Positions 16,936 through 26,045 of a stretch of DNA of 64,000 nt are shown here, piece after piece. The notes beneath the pieces were generated by a model. The model had not been told where the DNA came from, ran no database searches, and saw nothing but the letters and a program-made list of their open reading frames with translations. Every line of letters starts with the position of its first letter. Positions within the stretch are counted from its first letter, which is position 1. The stretch is from Nocardia sputorum (GTDB lineage: Bacteria; Actinomycetota; Actinomycetes; Mycobacteriales; Mycobacteriaceae): positions 248,001 through 312,000 of the forward strand of contig NZ_AP026978.1 in the NCBI RefSeq assembly GCF_027924405.1, read 5' to 3'. Both the position numbers and the translations under genes were made by a program.

Positions 16936-17358
16936 GTGAATCCCTACACGATTTTCGCCGATATCGTCGCCGGGCGGGCGCCGTCGAGCAAGGTCTACGA
17001 GGACGACGATGTCATGGCGTTCATGGACATTCGGCCGATGACCCCGGGGCATCTGCTGGTGGTGCCGAAGGTGGCGGCGCGCAGTCTGGCGGAGCTCGAT
17101 CCGGTCGTCGGGGGGAAGTTGTTCCAGGTGGGGCAGCGGTTGGCGGCGGCGTTGCGGACCAGTGAGGTGGGATGTGATGGGGTCAATTTCTTTCTGGCGG
17201 ACGGGGTGACGGCCGGGCAGGAGGTGTTCCACGTGCACCTGCACGTGATCCCGCGTACTCCGGGCGACGGGTTCGGTTTGCGCGGGCGCCCGACCAGTCC
17301 GCGGCGGGAGGACTTGGACTATCTGGCCGCCTCGATCCGCGGCGCGCTGGGCGCCTGA
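16936..17358 (+). CDS. HIT-family protein (second copy)
   Basis: A 140-residue histidine-triad hydrolase with the triad HVHLHVIPR near residues 97-105 and the family opening NPYTIFADIVAGRAPSSKVY. It resembles the HinT/Fhit-type nucleotide-binding group more than the HIT gene at 9.4 kb does. Predicted to act on nucleotidyl phosphoramidates or dinucleoside polyphosphates. The GTG start is 7 nt after TAGGCT (16923-16928) with no ribosome-binding site, consistent with leaderless translation. A hairpin terminator lies 91 bp downstream. Confidence 0.92.
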   Translation: MNPYTIFADIVAGRAPSSKVYEDDDVMAFMDIRPMTPGHLLVVPKVAARSLAELDPVVGGKLFQVGQRLAAALRTSEVGCDGVNFFLADGVTAGQEVFHVHLHVIPRTPGDGFGLRGRPTSPRREDLDYLAASIRGALGA

Positions 17359-17449
17359 GTTCGCCGCCGATCATCGAGTGAATGCCGTTGTGTACTCCGG
17401 CTGGTCATGGCCCAAGGCGGCAGCGGTCGGCGCGTTCGTGAGAGGGCTC

Positions 17450-17486
17450 CGCAACGCTCGACTGTGATCCCCAGCCGAGCGTTGCG
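17450..17486 (+). terminator. Hairpin terminator in the 17.36-17.66 kb gap
   Basis: An 11-bp perfect stem CGCAACGCTCG/CGAGCGTTGCG (17450-17460 with 17476-17486) around a 15-nt loop, followed by AAACTTTC. It lies in the 301-bp gap between the HIT gene and the convergent ene-reductase gene. The rest of that gap shows no gene. Confidence 0.6.
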
Positions 17487-17659
17487 AAACTTTCGAACCG
17501 CTGCATGTCGGGCTACCGCGTGCCGACCGTTCGAACCCGAGCGGCAGAAAGGGCCACTTCGGATCTCGGCGATCGCTCGATGGCCCCAGCGGGTTCAGCC
17601 TCTCGGGCATTCGCGGGACGCGATGAATAGGCCGCGCCCGCGTTCCCGAGAGCGACCGG

Positions 17660-18748
17660 TCAGTCGCGCACCAATTCGGCTGCCGACCAGTTCGGATAGT
17701 CGCTGTAGCCCTCGGCGGTGCGGCCGTAGAGGAACTCTTCGCGAATGGGGGCCAGTGGGAGGTCGTAGCGGATGCGGTGCACGAGGTCGGGATTGGCGAT
17801 GAACGGCCTGCCGAAGGAGACCAGGTCGGCGAGGCCGGCGCGTAGTGTCTCCTCCGCGCCCGCCGCGGTGGTCGGCTCCCGGTTCTCGCCGATGTTCGCG
17901 ATGAGCGTGCCGTGCCAGCGCGGGCGCAGATCGCGCAGGGCGGGGTAGTGGTCGTTGTCGGTGAGGTGCAGATAGGCCAGGCCGCGCCGGTCGAGTTCGG
18001 CGACGAGGGCGCGGTAGAGCGGGGCCGGGTCGGCCTCGGACATGTTGAACTGCGGGTTGCCCGGCGAGAGCCGGATCGAGGTGTGCTCGGCGCCGATCGC
18101 GTCGGTCACCGCGTCCACCACGGCAAGCGGCAGCCGCATCCGGTTGACGATCGAACCGCCGTACTCGTCGTCGCGCAGGTTGGTGTTGTCGGCCAGGAAC
18201 TGGTGCGGCAGGTAGCTGTTGGCAGCGTGGATCTCGACACCGTCGAAGCCCGCCGCCACGGCATTGCGCGCGGCGGCGGCGTAGTGCCGCACGGCGGCCT
18301 CGATGCCGGCGCGGTCGAGCGCGGCGGGCGTGATCGGATCGGCCTTGCTGCCGTCGATCAGATGCACCCGGTCGTCGTCCACCACCGCCGACGGTCCGGC
18401 GGGCCAGGAACCATCGATCCGGGCGAGCGGATGCCCCTTGCGTCCGCCGTGCATGAGCTGCGCGAAGATCCGTCCGCCGCGCGCGTGCACGGCCTCGGTG
18501 ACCCGCCGCCACGCCGCGACGTGCGCGGGCGTCTGCAGTCCGGGTACCCATGCTTCGCTCTGGCCGGTCGAGTGCGGCCAGATGCCCTCGGTGATGATGA
18601 GCCCGGCCGTCGCGCGCTGGGCGTAGTAGTCGGCGACAGCATCGGTCGGCGAGCCGTCGGGCAGCGAGCGCAACCGGGTCATCGGCGACATGACGATCCG
18701 GTTGGGCAGGTCGAGCGGATGGTTGCGGTATTCGGTCAACAGCAGCAT
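17660..18748 (-). CDS. Old-yellow-enzyme family alkene reductase
   Basis: A 362-residue FMN-dependent barrel enzyme. It shows NRIVMSPMTRLRS, the substrate His/Asn pair in DGVEIHAANSYLPHQFL, the DEYGGSIVNRMRL segment, and the FMN phosphate loop LVSFGRPFIANPDLV. Such enzymes reduce activated C=C bonds of enones, nitro-compounds and nitrate esters with NAD(P)H, often as part of an electrophile response. The ATG has no ribosome-binding site; the mapped MerR-type promoter would start transcription at the ATG itself. It is divergent from its likely regulator, the MerR gene. Confidence 0.93.
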   Translation of the reverse strand: MLLLTEYRNHPLDLPNRIVMSPMTRLRSLPDGSPTDAVADYYAQRATAGLIITEGIWPHSTGQSEAWVPGLQTPAHVAAWRRVTEAVHARGGRIFAQLMHGGRKGHPLARIDGSWPAGPSAVVDDDRVHLIDGSKADPITPAALDRAGIEAAVRHYAAAARNAVAAGFDGVEIHAANSYLPHQFLADNTNLRDDEYGGSIVNRMRLPLAVVDAVTDAIGAEHTSIRLSPGNPQFNMSEADPAPLYRALVAELDRRGLAYLHLTDNDHYPALRDLRPRWHGTLIANIGENREPTTAAGAEETLRAGLADLVSFGRPFIANPDLVHRIRYDLPLAPIREEFLYGRTAEGYSDYPNWSAAELVRD

Positions 18749-18754
18749 GGCTGT

Positions 18755-18785
18755 ACCGTAAAACCTGACATCGATGTTAGGTCAA
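18755..18785 (-). promoter_or_regulatory. MerR-type promoter and operator of the alkene reductase gene
   Basis: Read on the minus strand: -35 TTGACC (18785-18780), a 19-bp spacer, and -10 TACGGT (18760-18755). The over-long 19-bp spacer contains an 18-bp near-perfect palindrome CCTAACATCGATGTCAGG (18764-18781), the classic design by which MerR-family activators untwist DNA to fire transcription. The expected start point is at or within a base of the reductase ATG. Confidence 0.75.
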
Positions 18786-18794
18786 GGAGCGAAT

Positions 18795-19166
18795 GTGCGG
18801 ATCGGTGAACTCGCCGAGCGGACCGGTGTGAGCGTCCGGTCGCTGCGGTACTACGAGAGCAAGGGCCTGCTGAGCTCGGAGCGCACCTCCGGTGGGCAGC
18901 GGGAGTATCCGGAAGCGGCGGTCGACCGGGTCCGGCGCATCCAGGAGATGTTCGCCGCCGGCCTGCACAGCGACACGATCGGTGAACTGCTGCCGTGCAT
19001 CCACGACGTCGACGGGACGCCCAACGCCACGGCGACGCCGTTCCTGGTCGAAAAGCTCACTGAGGAACGCGCCAGAATCGATCAGGCGATGCGCGACCTG
19101 CGCCGGACCAGCGACGTGCTCGACGGCATCATCCGTGCGGCGGGTGGCGAGGCCGCCGAACAGTAG
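18795..19166 (+). CDS. MerR-family transcriptional regulator
   Basis: A 123-residue regulator: winged helix-turn-helix MRIGELAERTGVSVRSLRYY, then YESKGLLSSERTSGGQREYP, a long dimerisation helix, and a short C-terminus without a cysteine-rich metal site, so it may sense electrophiles or another ligand rather than metal. One cysteine (in ELLPCIHDV) remains. The GTG start follows AGGAG by about 5 nt. It is divergent from the reductase, whose promoter palindrome it probably binds and which would also let it control itself. The stop is 10 bp before the oligopeptidase start. Confidence 0.92.
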   Translation: MRIGELAERTGVSVRSLRYYESKGLLSSERTSGGQREYPEAAVDRVRRIQEMFAAGLHSDTIGELLPCIHDVDGTPNATATPFLVEKLTEERARIDQAMRDLRRTSDVLDGIIRAAGGEAAEQ

Positions 19167-19176
19167 GGTGGACGCC

Positions 19177-21345
19177 ATGGCTCTCGACAGCGGAACGATC
19201 TCCGAAACGGGTAGCGGCGCGGTGACGCCGCCGGTCGCCGAGACGGTGCCCACCGAGCGGGTGCACCACGGCGATATCTTCGTCGACGAGTACGAGTGGC
19301 TGCGGGACAAGGAGAATCCCGATGTCATCGCCTATCTGGAGGCGGAGAACGCCTACACCGAGGCGCAGACCGAGCACCTGAGCACCCTGCGCGAGACGAT
19401 CTTCGACGAGATCAAGGCGCGCACCCAGGAGACCGATCTGTCGGTGCCGACCCGGCTGGGCGACTACTGGTACTACTCGCGCAGCTTCGAGGGCAAGCAG
19501 TACGGCGTGCACTGCCGGTGCCCGATCGCCGAGGACGCCGAAGGCATCGATGCGTGGACCCCGCCGCAGCTGAGCGCCGACACCGAGGTCCCGGGCGAAG
19601 AGGTGCTGCTCGACAGCAACGAACTGGCCGAAGGGCACGATTTCTTCGCCCTCGGCGCGTTCTCGATCAGCCATGACGGCACTCTGCTCGCCTACTCGGT
19701 GGACAACGTCGGCGACGAACGGTACGTGCTGCGATTCAAGGATCTGCGCACCGGCGAACTGCTCGGCGACGAGATCGCGGGCACCGCCCCCGGCGCGACC
19801 TGGTCGCTGGACGGCAGCCACGTCTTCTATCAGACCGTCGACGAGTCGTGGCGGCCCGACACGGTGTGGCGGCACCGGATGGGTAGCACCGATCCCGACG
19901 TCAAGGTGTTCCACGAGCCCGACGAGCGCTACTGGGTGAGCATCGGCGCCAGCCGCTCGGAGAAATACCTGATGATCTGGGTCGGGTCCAAGATCACCAG
20001 CGAGGGCTGGGTGCTGGCGTCCGACGATCCGGAGGGTGAGTTCCGGGTGCTGCTGCCGCGTCGCGAGGGCGTCGAGTACTCCGCCGAGCACGCGGTGATC
20101 GGCGGGCAGGACCGGTTCCTGATCCTGCACAACGACGTGGTCGACGGCGTCAAGGCGCAGAACTTCGTGCTCGCCGAGGCGCCGGTGGACGACCCCTCGA
20201 ACCTCACCCAGCTGATCGGCCATCGCGAGGACGTGCGGCTCGAGGACATCGACGCGTTCCGCGACCACCTGGTGCTCAGCTACCGGCGCGAGGCGCTCAC
20301 CCGGATCGCGGTCTGGCCGCTGACCGCCTCCGGTTACGGCGAGCGGCGCGAACTCGAGTTCGATCTGGAACTCTTCGCGGTCGGCACCGGCTCCAACCCG
20401 GAGTGGGCCCAGCCGACCCTGCGCATCGGACTGACCTCCTTCATCACGCCGATGCAGGTGTTCGACTACGTTCCCGCCACCGGTGAGCTGCTGTTGCGCA
20501 AGGAACAGCCGGTGCTCGGCGGTTACGACGCGACCGAGTACGAGCAGCACCGGGATTGGGCCGTGGCCGAGGACGGCACCCGGATCCCGATCTCGCTCGT
20601 GCGGAAGAAGACCACCGCCGACGGGCCGAAACCCTTGCTGCTGTACGGCTACGGTTCCTACGAGGCGAGCATCGACCCCTCGTTCTCGGTTGCCCGATTG
20701 TCGCTGCTGGATCGTGGCATGGTCTTCGCTGTCGCGCACGTGCGCGGCGGCGGCGAGATGGGCAGGCTCTGGTACGAGCACGGCAAGACGCTCACCAAGA
20801 AGAACACCTTCACCGACTTCGTGGCCGCCGCGCGGCATCTCGTCGACACCGGGGTCACCGCTGCGGACCGGATGGTCGCCGACGGCGGCAGCGCGGGCGG
20901 ACTGCTGGTCGGCGCGGTGGCGAATCTGGCCCCCGAGTTGTTCGCGGGCATCCTGGCGAACGTGCCGTTCGTCGATCCGCTCACCTCCATCCTGGATCCG
21001 TCGCTCCCGTTGACCGTGATCGAGTGGGACGAGTGGGGCAACCCGCTGGCGGACAAGGACGTCTACGAATACATGAAGTCCTACTCGCCGTACGAGAACG
21101 TCGAGGCCAAGGACTATCCGGCGATCCTGGCCATCACCAGCCTGAACGACACCCGCGTGCTCTACGTCGAGCCCGCCAAGTGGATCGCCAAGCTGCGCGC
21201 CACCGCGACCGGCGACGCCCCGCTGTTGCTGAAGACGGAGATGAGCGCGGGCCACGGCGGGGTCAGCGGACGGTACGAGAAGTGGCGGGAAGTGGCCTTC
21301 GAGCACGCCTGGGTGCTGGACACGGTCGGCCTCGCCGACGCGTAG
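19177..21345 (+). CDS. ptrB: S9 prolyl oligopeptidase family protein (oligopeptidase B-like)
   Basis: A 722-residue serine oligopeptidase with an N-terminal seven-bladed propeller (from about residue 80 to 430) and a C-terminal alpha/beta hydrolase domain. The catalytic Ser is in DGGSAGGLLVG, the Asp lies near ITSLNDTRVLYVEP, and the His is in MSAGHGGVSGRYEKW. YGYGSYEASIDP and HVRGGGEMGRLWYEHGK are typical of protease II, which cuts short peptides after basic residues in the cytoplasm. From memory, M. tuberculosis carries this gene split as ptrBa/ptrBb at the equivalent place; here it is intact. It follows the MerR gene closely. Confidence 0.92.
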   Translation: MALDSGTISETGSGAVTPPVAETVPTERVHHGDIFVDEYEWLRDKENPDVIAYLEAENAYTEAQTEHLSTLRETIFDEIKARTQETDLSVPTRLGDYWYYSRSFEGKQYGVHCRCPIAEDAEGIDAWTPPQLSADTEVPGEEVLLDSNELAEGHDFFALGAFSISHDGTLLAYSVDNVGDERYVLRFKDLRTGELLGDEIAGTAPGATWSLDGSHVFYQTVDESWRPDTVWRHRMGSTDPDVKVFHEPDERYWVSIGASRSEKYLMIWVGSKITSEGWVLASDDPEGEFRVLLPRREGVEYSAEHAVIGGQDRFLILHNDVVDGVKAQNFVLAEAPVDDPSNLTQLIGHREDVRLEDIDAFRDHLVLSYRREALTRIAVWPLTASGYGERRELEFDLELFAVGTGSNPEWAQPTLRIGLTSFITPMQVFDYVPATGELLLRKEQPVLGGYDATEYEQHRDWAVAEDGTRIPISLVRKKTTADGPKPLLLYGYGSYEASIDPSFSVARLSLLDRGMVFAVAHVRGGGEMGRLWYEHGKTLTKKNTFTDFVAAARHLVDTGVTAADRMVADGGSAGGLLVGAVANLAPELFAGILANVPFVDPLTSILDPSLPLTVIEWDEWGNPLADKDVYEYMKSYSPYENVEAKDYPAILAITSLNDTRVLYVEPAKWIAKLRATATGDAPLLLKTEMSAGHGGVSGRYEKWREVAFEHAWVLDTVGLADA

Positions 21346-21354
21346 CGCACCGGC

Positions 21355-21398
21355 TGCCGAGCGCGGCGGCGCGCCGACCGCGGGGTATGCGCTCGGCA
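21355..21398 (+). terminator. Hairpin after ptrB
   Basis: A 10-bp perfect stem TGCCGAGCGC/GCGCTCGGCA (21355-21364 with 21389-21398) with a GC-rich loop that can fold further, starting 10 bp after the ptrB stop. No T-run. Confidence 0.5.
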
Positions 21399-21474
21399 CA
21401 GGCGTGGCGGAGAGTTCGCCACCTGGTCATACAGTCTGCACATCACGGACACGTGCGGCTGGCACCGTGGGATC

Positions 21475-22176
21475 ATGAACGCTGAGCTGATCGTATCGAT
21501 CTCCGGGATCAGGGACACCACCCGGGACGCGGCGATGGATTTCGCCGAGGAGATGGATCGGCGCGGCGTGCCGCTCTCGCTGCTGGTCGCGCCGCGGCTG
21601 AAGGGCAAGTACCGATTGCTCGACGACCCGGCGACGCAGGCGTGGCTGCGCGGCAGGAGGGCCCGCGGCGACGCCATAGTGCTGCACGGGTACGACCAGG
21701 CGGCCACCAAGCGGCGGCGCGCCGAGTTCGCGGCGCTGCCCCGGCACGAGGCGCGGTTGCGGTTGACCGCCGCGGATCGGGTGCTCGAGCAGGCCGACCT
21801 GCGCACCCGGCTGTTCGCGGCCCCGCGCTGGGATGCCTCGACGGGGGCGCTGGACGCGCTGCCCGAGGCCGGTTTCCGGCTGGCGCTCGGCCTCACCTCG
21901 ATCATCGACCTGGAGCGCAACACGGCGCAGAAGTCCAGGGTGTACGGCATCGGCGAGGGGTTCCGCGCGGAGCCTTGGTGGTGCCGCGCGCTGGTCATGG
22001 GCGCCGCGCGGACCGCCCGGCGCGGCGGTGTGCTGCGGCTGGCCGTGTCCGCCGCCCAGCTGGCGCGCTCCGGTCCGCGCCAGGCCATGCTCGACGCCGT
22101 CGACCTGGCGCTGTTCCACGGTGCGGCGGCCGCGACCTACCGGTGGGAGCCCTTCCCGGCCGTTCGCGCCGCATGA
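21475..22176 (+). CDS. DUF2334 (polysaccharide-deacetylase-like) protein
   Basis: A 233-residue protein with the DUF2334 pattern: ELIVSISGIRDTTRDAAMDF at the first strand, VPLSLLVAPRLKGKYRL, then a DAIVLHGYDQ motif that corresponds to the metal-site strand of NodB-type deacetylases, and FAAPRWDASTGALDALPEAG. Family members are putative carbohydrate deacetylases, mostly uncharacterised. No signal peptide, so it acts in the cytoplasm. CACCGT lies 6 nt before the ATG. It converges on the decarboxylase gene. Confidence 0.82.
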   Translation: MNAELIVSISGIRDTTRDAAMDFAEEMDRRGVPLSLLVAPRLKGKYRLLDDPATQAWLRGRRARGDAIVLHGYDQAATKRRRAEFAALPRHEARLRLTAADRVLEQADLRTRLFAAPRWDASTGALDALPEAGFRLALGLTSIIDLERNTAQKSRVYGIGEGFRAEPWWCRALVMGAARTARRGGVLRLAVSAAQLARSGPRQAMLDAVDLALFHGAAAATYRWEPFPAVRAA

Positions 22177-22308
22177 CTGACGCCGCGGGTGACGGTGGGT
22201 CGGCCCCGTCGCCCGCGGCCGGTCGGGAGCTTCGCGCGACCGATCGGCGCCGCCGCCCGCGAATGGCGTAGCCGGGCGGCGGCGCTGTCACGTTCAAGGC
22301 TGTCACGT

Positions 22309-23700
22309 TCAGGACGGAGCGACCTTCGTCTCCGTCACGGCAGGCGTCGCATCGTGCGTGAAGCCGCCCGCCTCCTGGCGCGTGAGCGAGGTCGAGAACG
22401 GACGCTGCCGTAGCTGGTCCATGCAGCGGCGGAGGTCGGCGAGCAGCAGATCGGCCATGTCGACGGTGAAACCGTGGCGCAGTACCGCGCGCATCACCGT
22501 CTCCTCGTTCCGGTCGGCCGGCAGCGGGTAGGCCGCGATCAGCCAGCCGCGCGAGCGCAGCCGATCGGACAGGTCGTAGAGGTTGAAGCCGGGATCGCCG
22601 TTCAGGCGCCAGCACACGGCCGTGATGCCGCGCTGCGGATCGCCGTCGTGGATCAAGTCGAAGGTCCCCAGCTCACGCACTCCCGCGGCCAGGTGCTGCG
22701 CCGCCCGGTAGATCGCGGACTGCACCCGGGCGTAGCCGGTGCGTCCCAAGCGAATGAACTGGTAGTACTGCGTGATGGCCTGCCCGCCGGGCCGGGAGAA
22801 GTTCAGGTTGAAGGTGGCCATGCTGCCGCCGAGGTAGTCGACGTCGAAGATCAATTCCTCCGGCAGATCGGCGGCCTCGCGCCAGATCGCCCAGCCCGCG
22901 CCCAGCGGGGCCAGGCCGGTCTTGTGGCCGGAGGCATTGATCGACTTCACCCTGGGCAACCGGAAATCCCACACCAGCTCCGGCGCGGCGAAGGGGGCGA
23001 GGAAACCTCCGCTGGCCGCGTCGACGTGGATCGGGATGTCCCAGCCCTTTTCGCGCTGCAACGCGTCGAGCGCCGCGCTGATCCCGGCGACGTCCTCGAA
23101 CAGTCCGGTGTAGGTCTGGCCGAAGGTGGGCACGACCATCATCGTGTTCGCGTCGCAGTACGCCGCGAGGTCGTCGGGGTGCATGGTGAGCCGGTCGCCC
23201 CGCAGCGGGATCTGCCGGATCTCGACGTCGAAGTAGCGCGCGAACTTCTCCCAGCAGACTTGAACCGGTCCGCAGACGAAGTTGGGCGTCCCGCTGCCGC
23301 CACGCTTGCGCCAGCGGAATTTCGCCGCCAAGCCGCCGAGCATGGCCGCCTCGCTGGACCCGATGGTCGAGGTGCCGTGCGTGCCGGCTGGATCCGGCGC
23401 GTGCCACAGGTCGGCGACCATCCGGACGGCCCGGCGCTCCAACTCGGCCGTCTGCGGGTACTCGTCCTTGTCCACGATGTTCTTGTCCAGGCATTCGGCC
23501 ATCAGTCTGCGCGCCTGGTCGTCCACCCACGTGGTGCAGAACGTGGCCAGGTTCATCCTGGAGACGCCGTCGAGCAGCAGCTCGTCGTGCACGATCTCGT
23601 AGGCCACCTGCGGGAACATCTCGTGCGGCGGAAATCCGGTCCGCGGCGCGGACCGGCTGAGCCCGGGCAGGGCGAACAGGTCATCGGCTGCTTCGGACAT
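22309..23700 (-). CDS. gadB: Glutamate decarboxylase
   Basis: A 463-residue PLP enzyme turning glutamate into GABA and CO2, using up a proton, commonly for acid resistance or GABA-shunt metabolism. Present are TSTIGSSEAAMLGGLA, DVEIRQIPL, PIHVDAASGGFLAPF, the Schiff-base lysine in NASGHKTGLAPLG, and LNFSRPGGQ. ATG chosen because GGGAGG lies 8 nt upstream; the frame is open further back without a start signal. No glutamate/GABA antiporter is adjacent. It is divergent from the M20 peptidase across a 211-bp region. Confidence 0.95.
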   Translation of the reverse strand: MSEAADDLFALPGLSRSAPRTGFPPHEMFPQVAYEIVHDELLLDGVSRMNLATFCTTWVDDQARRLMAECLDKNIVDKDEYPQTAELERRAVRMVADLWHAPDPAGTHGTSTIGSSEAAMLGGLAAKFRWRKRGGSGTPNFVCGPVQVCWEKFARYFDVEIRQIPLRGDRLTMHPDDLAAYCDANTMMVVPTFGQTYTGLFEDVAGISAALDALQREKGWDIPIHVDAASGGFLAPFAAPELVWDFRLPRVKSINASGHKTGLAPLGAGWAIWREAADLPEELIFDVDYLGGSMATFNLNFSRPGGQAITQYYQFIRLGRTGYARVQSAIYRAAQHLAAGVRELGTFDLIHDGDPQRGITAVCWRLNGDPGFNLYDLSDRLRSRGWLIAAYPLPADRNEETVMRAVLRHGFTVDMADLLLADLRRCMDQLRQRPFSTSLTRQEAGGFTHDATPAVTETKVAPS

Positions 23701-23911
23701 GCGAACGGCCTCCCGATTCGACTGGTGTGCGGGCGTGCCTGCCGAGAATGCCAGCAGTTTGCCATCATCCTCGATCCTCAGCTTGGCACACCATTTCCGC
23801 TGCTGGTCGCACTTCGCGCGTACGGTGCGTCCCACCCGGACCGCGGAGCGGGCGCGAACACCCGGCCCGTGGCGTGAACTTCGCCCCGGCGGCGGGGGAT
23901 AGGGTGTGGGA

Positions 23912-25267
23912 ATGGTGGAGGACGTGCGGGTGGCGGAATTGCGCGCTGCCGTGGCCGGGTTGATGGGGCAGGCGAAAACCGATTTGGCACAGCTTGTTTC
24001 GTTCCGATCGGTGGCCGATCCGCGGCAGTATCCGATCGAGGAGTGCGACCGGGCGGCGCAGTGGGTCGCCGACGCGTTCGCGGCCGCCGGGCTCACCGCG
24101 GTCGGCCTGCACGAAACGCCGGACGGCACCAAGGCGGTCGTCGCGTCCCGGCCCGCGCCCGACGGCGCCCCCACGGTGTTGCTCTACTGTCACTACGACG
24201 TTCAGCCGCCGCTGGACGAGGCGGCGTGGCGCACCCCGCCGTGGGAGCTGACCGAGCGGGACGGGCGCTGGTACGGCCGCGGCAGCGCCGACTGCAAGGG
24301 CAACATCGTCATGCATCTGACGGCTCTGCGCGCGCTCGGCCCGGATCTGCCGGTGGGCGTCACCATGGTGGCGGAAGGATCCGAGGAGCAGAGCACCGGC
24401 GGACTGGAGCGGTTCGTCGAGGCCGAGCCGGAGCTGTTGCGCGCGGACGCGATCGTGGTCGGCGACTGCGGCAACTTCGCCGCCGGTGTGCCCACCTTGA
24501 CGCAGACGCTGCGCGGCGGCGTGAATGTGGTGGTCACCGTCGAAACCCTCGCCGGCCCGCTGCATTCCGGCATGTTCGGCGGACCGGCGCCCGACGCGCT
24601 GGCCGCGCTGATCCGGCTGCTGGCCTCGCTGCGCGACGAGCGCGGCAACACGACCATCGACGGCCTGCCCAACGATCAGGTCTGGCCGGGCGTCCAGTAC
24701 CCGAGCGAGCAGTTCCACACCGACGCGCGCGTCCTCGGCGGCGTCGAACTCGTCGGTGACGGCACCGTCGCCGACCTGCTCTGGGCGCGACCGGCGCTGA
24801 CGGTGCTCGGCATCGACGCGCCTCCGGTGGTCGGCTCCGCCGCCGCGATCCCGGCGACCGCGCGCGCCCGGCTGAACCTGCGCATCCCGCCGGGCACCGA
24901 CCCGGACCAGGCGTACCGGGCGCTCGTCGCGCACCTCGAGGCGCACACGCCGTGGCGCGCCAGGCTGACCGTCGAGCTGGAAGGCACCGGGGCGCCGTTC
25001 CGGTCCCCGACCGGCGGACCCGCGCGCGCCGCGATGGAAGCGGCGCTCGCGGCGTCCTACGGTCGTCCCGCGACCACCCAGGGGCAGGGCGGCTCGATCC
25101 CGCTGTGCAACGTCTTCGCCACCACCTACCCGGACGCGGAGATCATGCTGCTGGGGGTCGAGGAGCCGAAAGCCCTGATCCACGCACCCAACGAGAGCGT
25201 CGATCCGAAGGAGATCGAACACATGGCGCTGGCCGAGGCGATATTCCTCGCGACCTACGCCGGGTAG
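23912..25267 (+). CDS. M20-family dipeptidase/carboxypeptidase
   Basis: A 451-residue zinc peptidase: LLYCHYDVQPPLDE (first zinc His and bridging Asp), YGRGSADCKGNIVMHL (bridging Asp), VAEGSEEQSTGGL (catalytic Glu pair), a lid/dimer domain (LNLRIPPGTDP), and IHAPNESVDPKEIE near the end with the last zinc His. The group includes cytosolic dipeptidases and N-acyl-amino-acid hydrolases. An ATG two codons inside an upstream GTG is preferred, about 12 nt after a GGGATAGGG stretch. The stop is 2 bp from the stop of the convergent MBL gene. Confidence 0.92.
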   Translation: MVEDVRVAELRAAVAGLMGQAKTDLAQLVSFRSVADPRQYPIEECDRAAQWVADAFAAAGLTAVGLHETPDGTKAVVASRPAPDGAPTVLLYCHYDVQPPLDEAAWRTPPWELTERDGRWYGRGSADCKGNIVMHLTALRALGPDLPVGVTMVAEGSEEQSTGGLERFVEAEPELLRADAIVVGDCGNFAAGVPTLTQTLRGGVNVVVTVETLAGPLHSGMFGGPAPDALAALIRLLASLRDERGNTTIDGLPNDQVWPGVQYPSEQFHTDARVLGGVELVGDGTVADLLWARPALTVLGIDAPPVVGSAAAIPATARARLNLRIPPGTDPDQAYRALVAHLEAHTPWRARLTVELEGTGAPFRSPTGGPARAAMEAALAASYGRPATTQGQGGSIPLCNVFATTYPDAEIMLLGVEEPKALIHAPNESVDPKEIEHMALAEAIFLATYAG

Positions 25268-25269
25268 CG

Positions 25270-25914
25270 CTACAGCTCGATGTCGTTCTCCGGTGCGAGC
25301 ACCCGGAATTCCGTTCCGGCCGGCGCCATCTCGGACAGCCTGCCGAAATAGATGCCCTGCGCCTCCTCCCGGATGATGCCGTAGTGGATGGGCAGCGCGA
25401 CACGCGGAGCGACGGCGCGCAGGTAGTCGACGGCTTCGCTGACCCGCATCCACGGGGCGGCGGCCGGAGCGGCCAGGACGCCGACCGGGACCGGCGGCAC
25501 CCACAGCGAGTCGCCGGGGTGGACGAGCTGCGCCGGGTCGTCGGCGGTGCCCAGCTGGAAGACGGTGTTGTCGATCACGGGGATCTCCGGATGGATGACG
25601 GCGTGCCTGCCCCCGCCGCCGGTGATGCGCAGATCACCGAGGGTGAGCACATTGCCCGCGTGCACCGCCTCCCACCGCTCGCCGCGCTGTTCGGCGGTCT
25701 GCGGATCCGAGAGCAACCGCGCACCGGGATTGGCCTCGACCAGCGCATCGATCCGGTTCGGGTCGATGTGGTCGGGATGCTGGTGGGTGACCGCAATCGC
25801 GTCCAGACCGGTGAGGCCCTCGAAACCGTGCGAGAACGTGCCCGGATCGAACAGGATCTTCGTGCCGTGCAGCTCGACGAGGAGACAGGAGTGACCGAAG
25901 TGGGCTATGCGCAT
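25270..25914 (-). CDS. Metallo-beta-lactamase-fold hydrolase
   Basis: A 214-residue MBL-fold enzyme with the zinc motif HQHPDH (His44, His46, Asp48, His49), the opening MRIAHFGHSCLLVELHGTKI, and a late His in LPIHYGII. This UlaG/YycJ-like small group includes hydrolases and nucleases of unknown substrate. TAGCAT sits 6 nt before the ATG, with no ribosome-binding site, so translation is probably leaderless. It is divergent from purS, as is the equivalent gene in M. tuberculosis (from memory). Confidence 0.9.
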   Translation of the reverse strand: MRIAHFGHSCLLVELHGTKILFDPGTFSHGFEGLTGLDAIAVTHQHPDHIDPNRIDALVEANPGARLLSDPQTAEQRGERWEAVHAGNVLTLGDLRITGGGGRHAVIHPEIPVIDNTVFQLGTADDPAQLVHPGDSLWVPPVPVGVLAAPAAAPWMRVSEAVDYLRAVAPRVALPIHYGIIREEAQGIYFGRLSEMAPAGTEFRVLAPENDIEL

Positions 25915-26045
25915 GCCGCCATGCTAGCCACGGCCGATGTGTTCTCCGCGACATCGCCGCCGTCTCGGCCGACCCCGCGGATGACGCACTCGACCAGCAC
26001 AACTACGCTGCTGAGGTAACCCCCCAACCACATGAGGAGCAACGC

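Noticed and set aside
23765..25504. 579-codon minus-strand frame over the M20 peptidase
   Set aside because: Antisense shadow; codon-position GC pattern and protein motifs support only the plus-strand peptidase.
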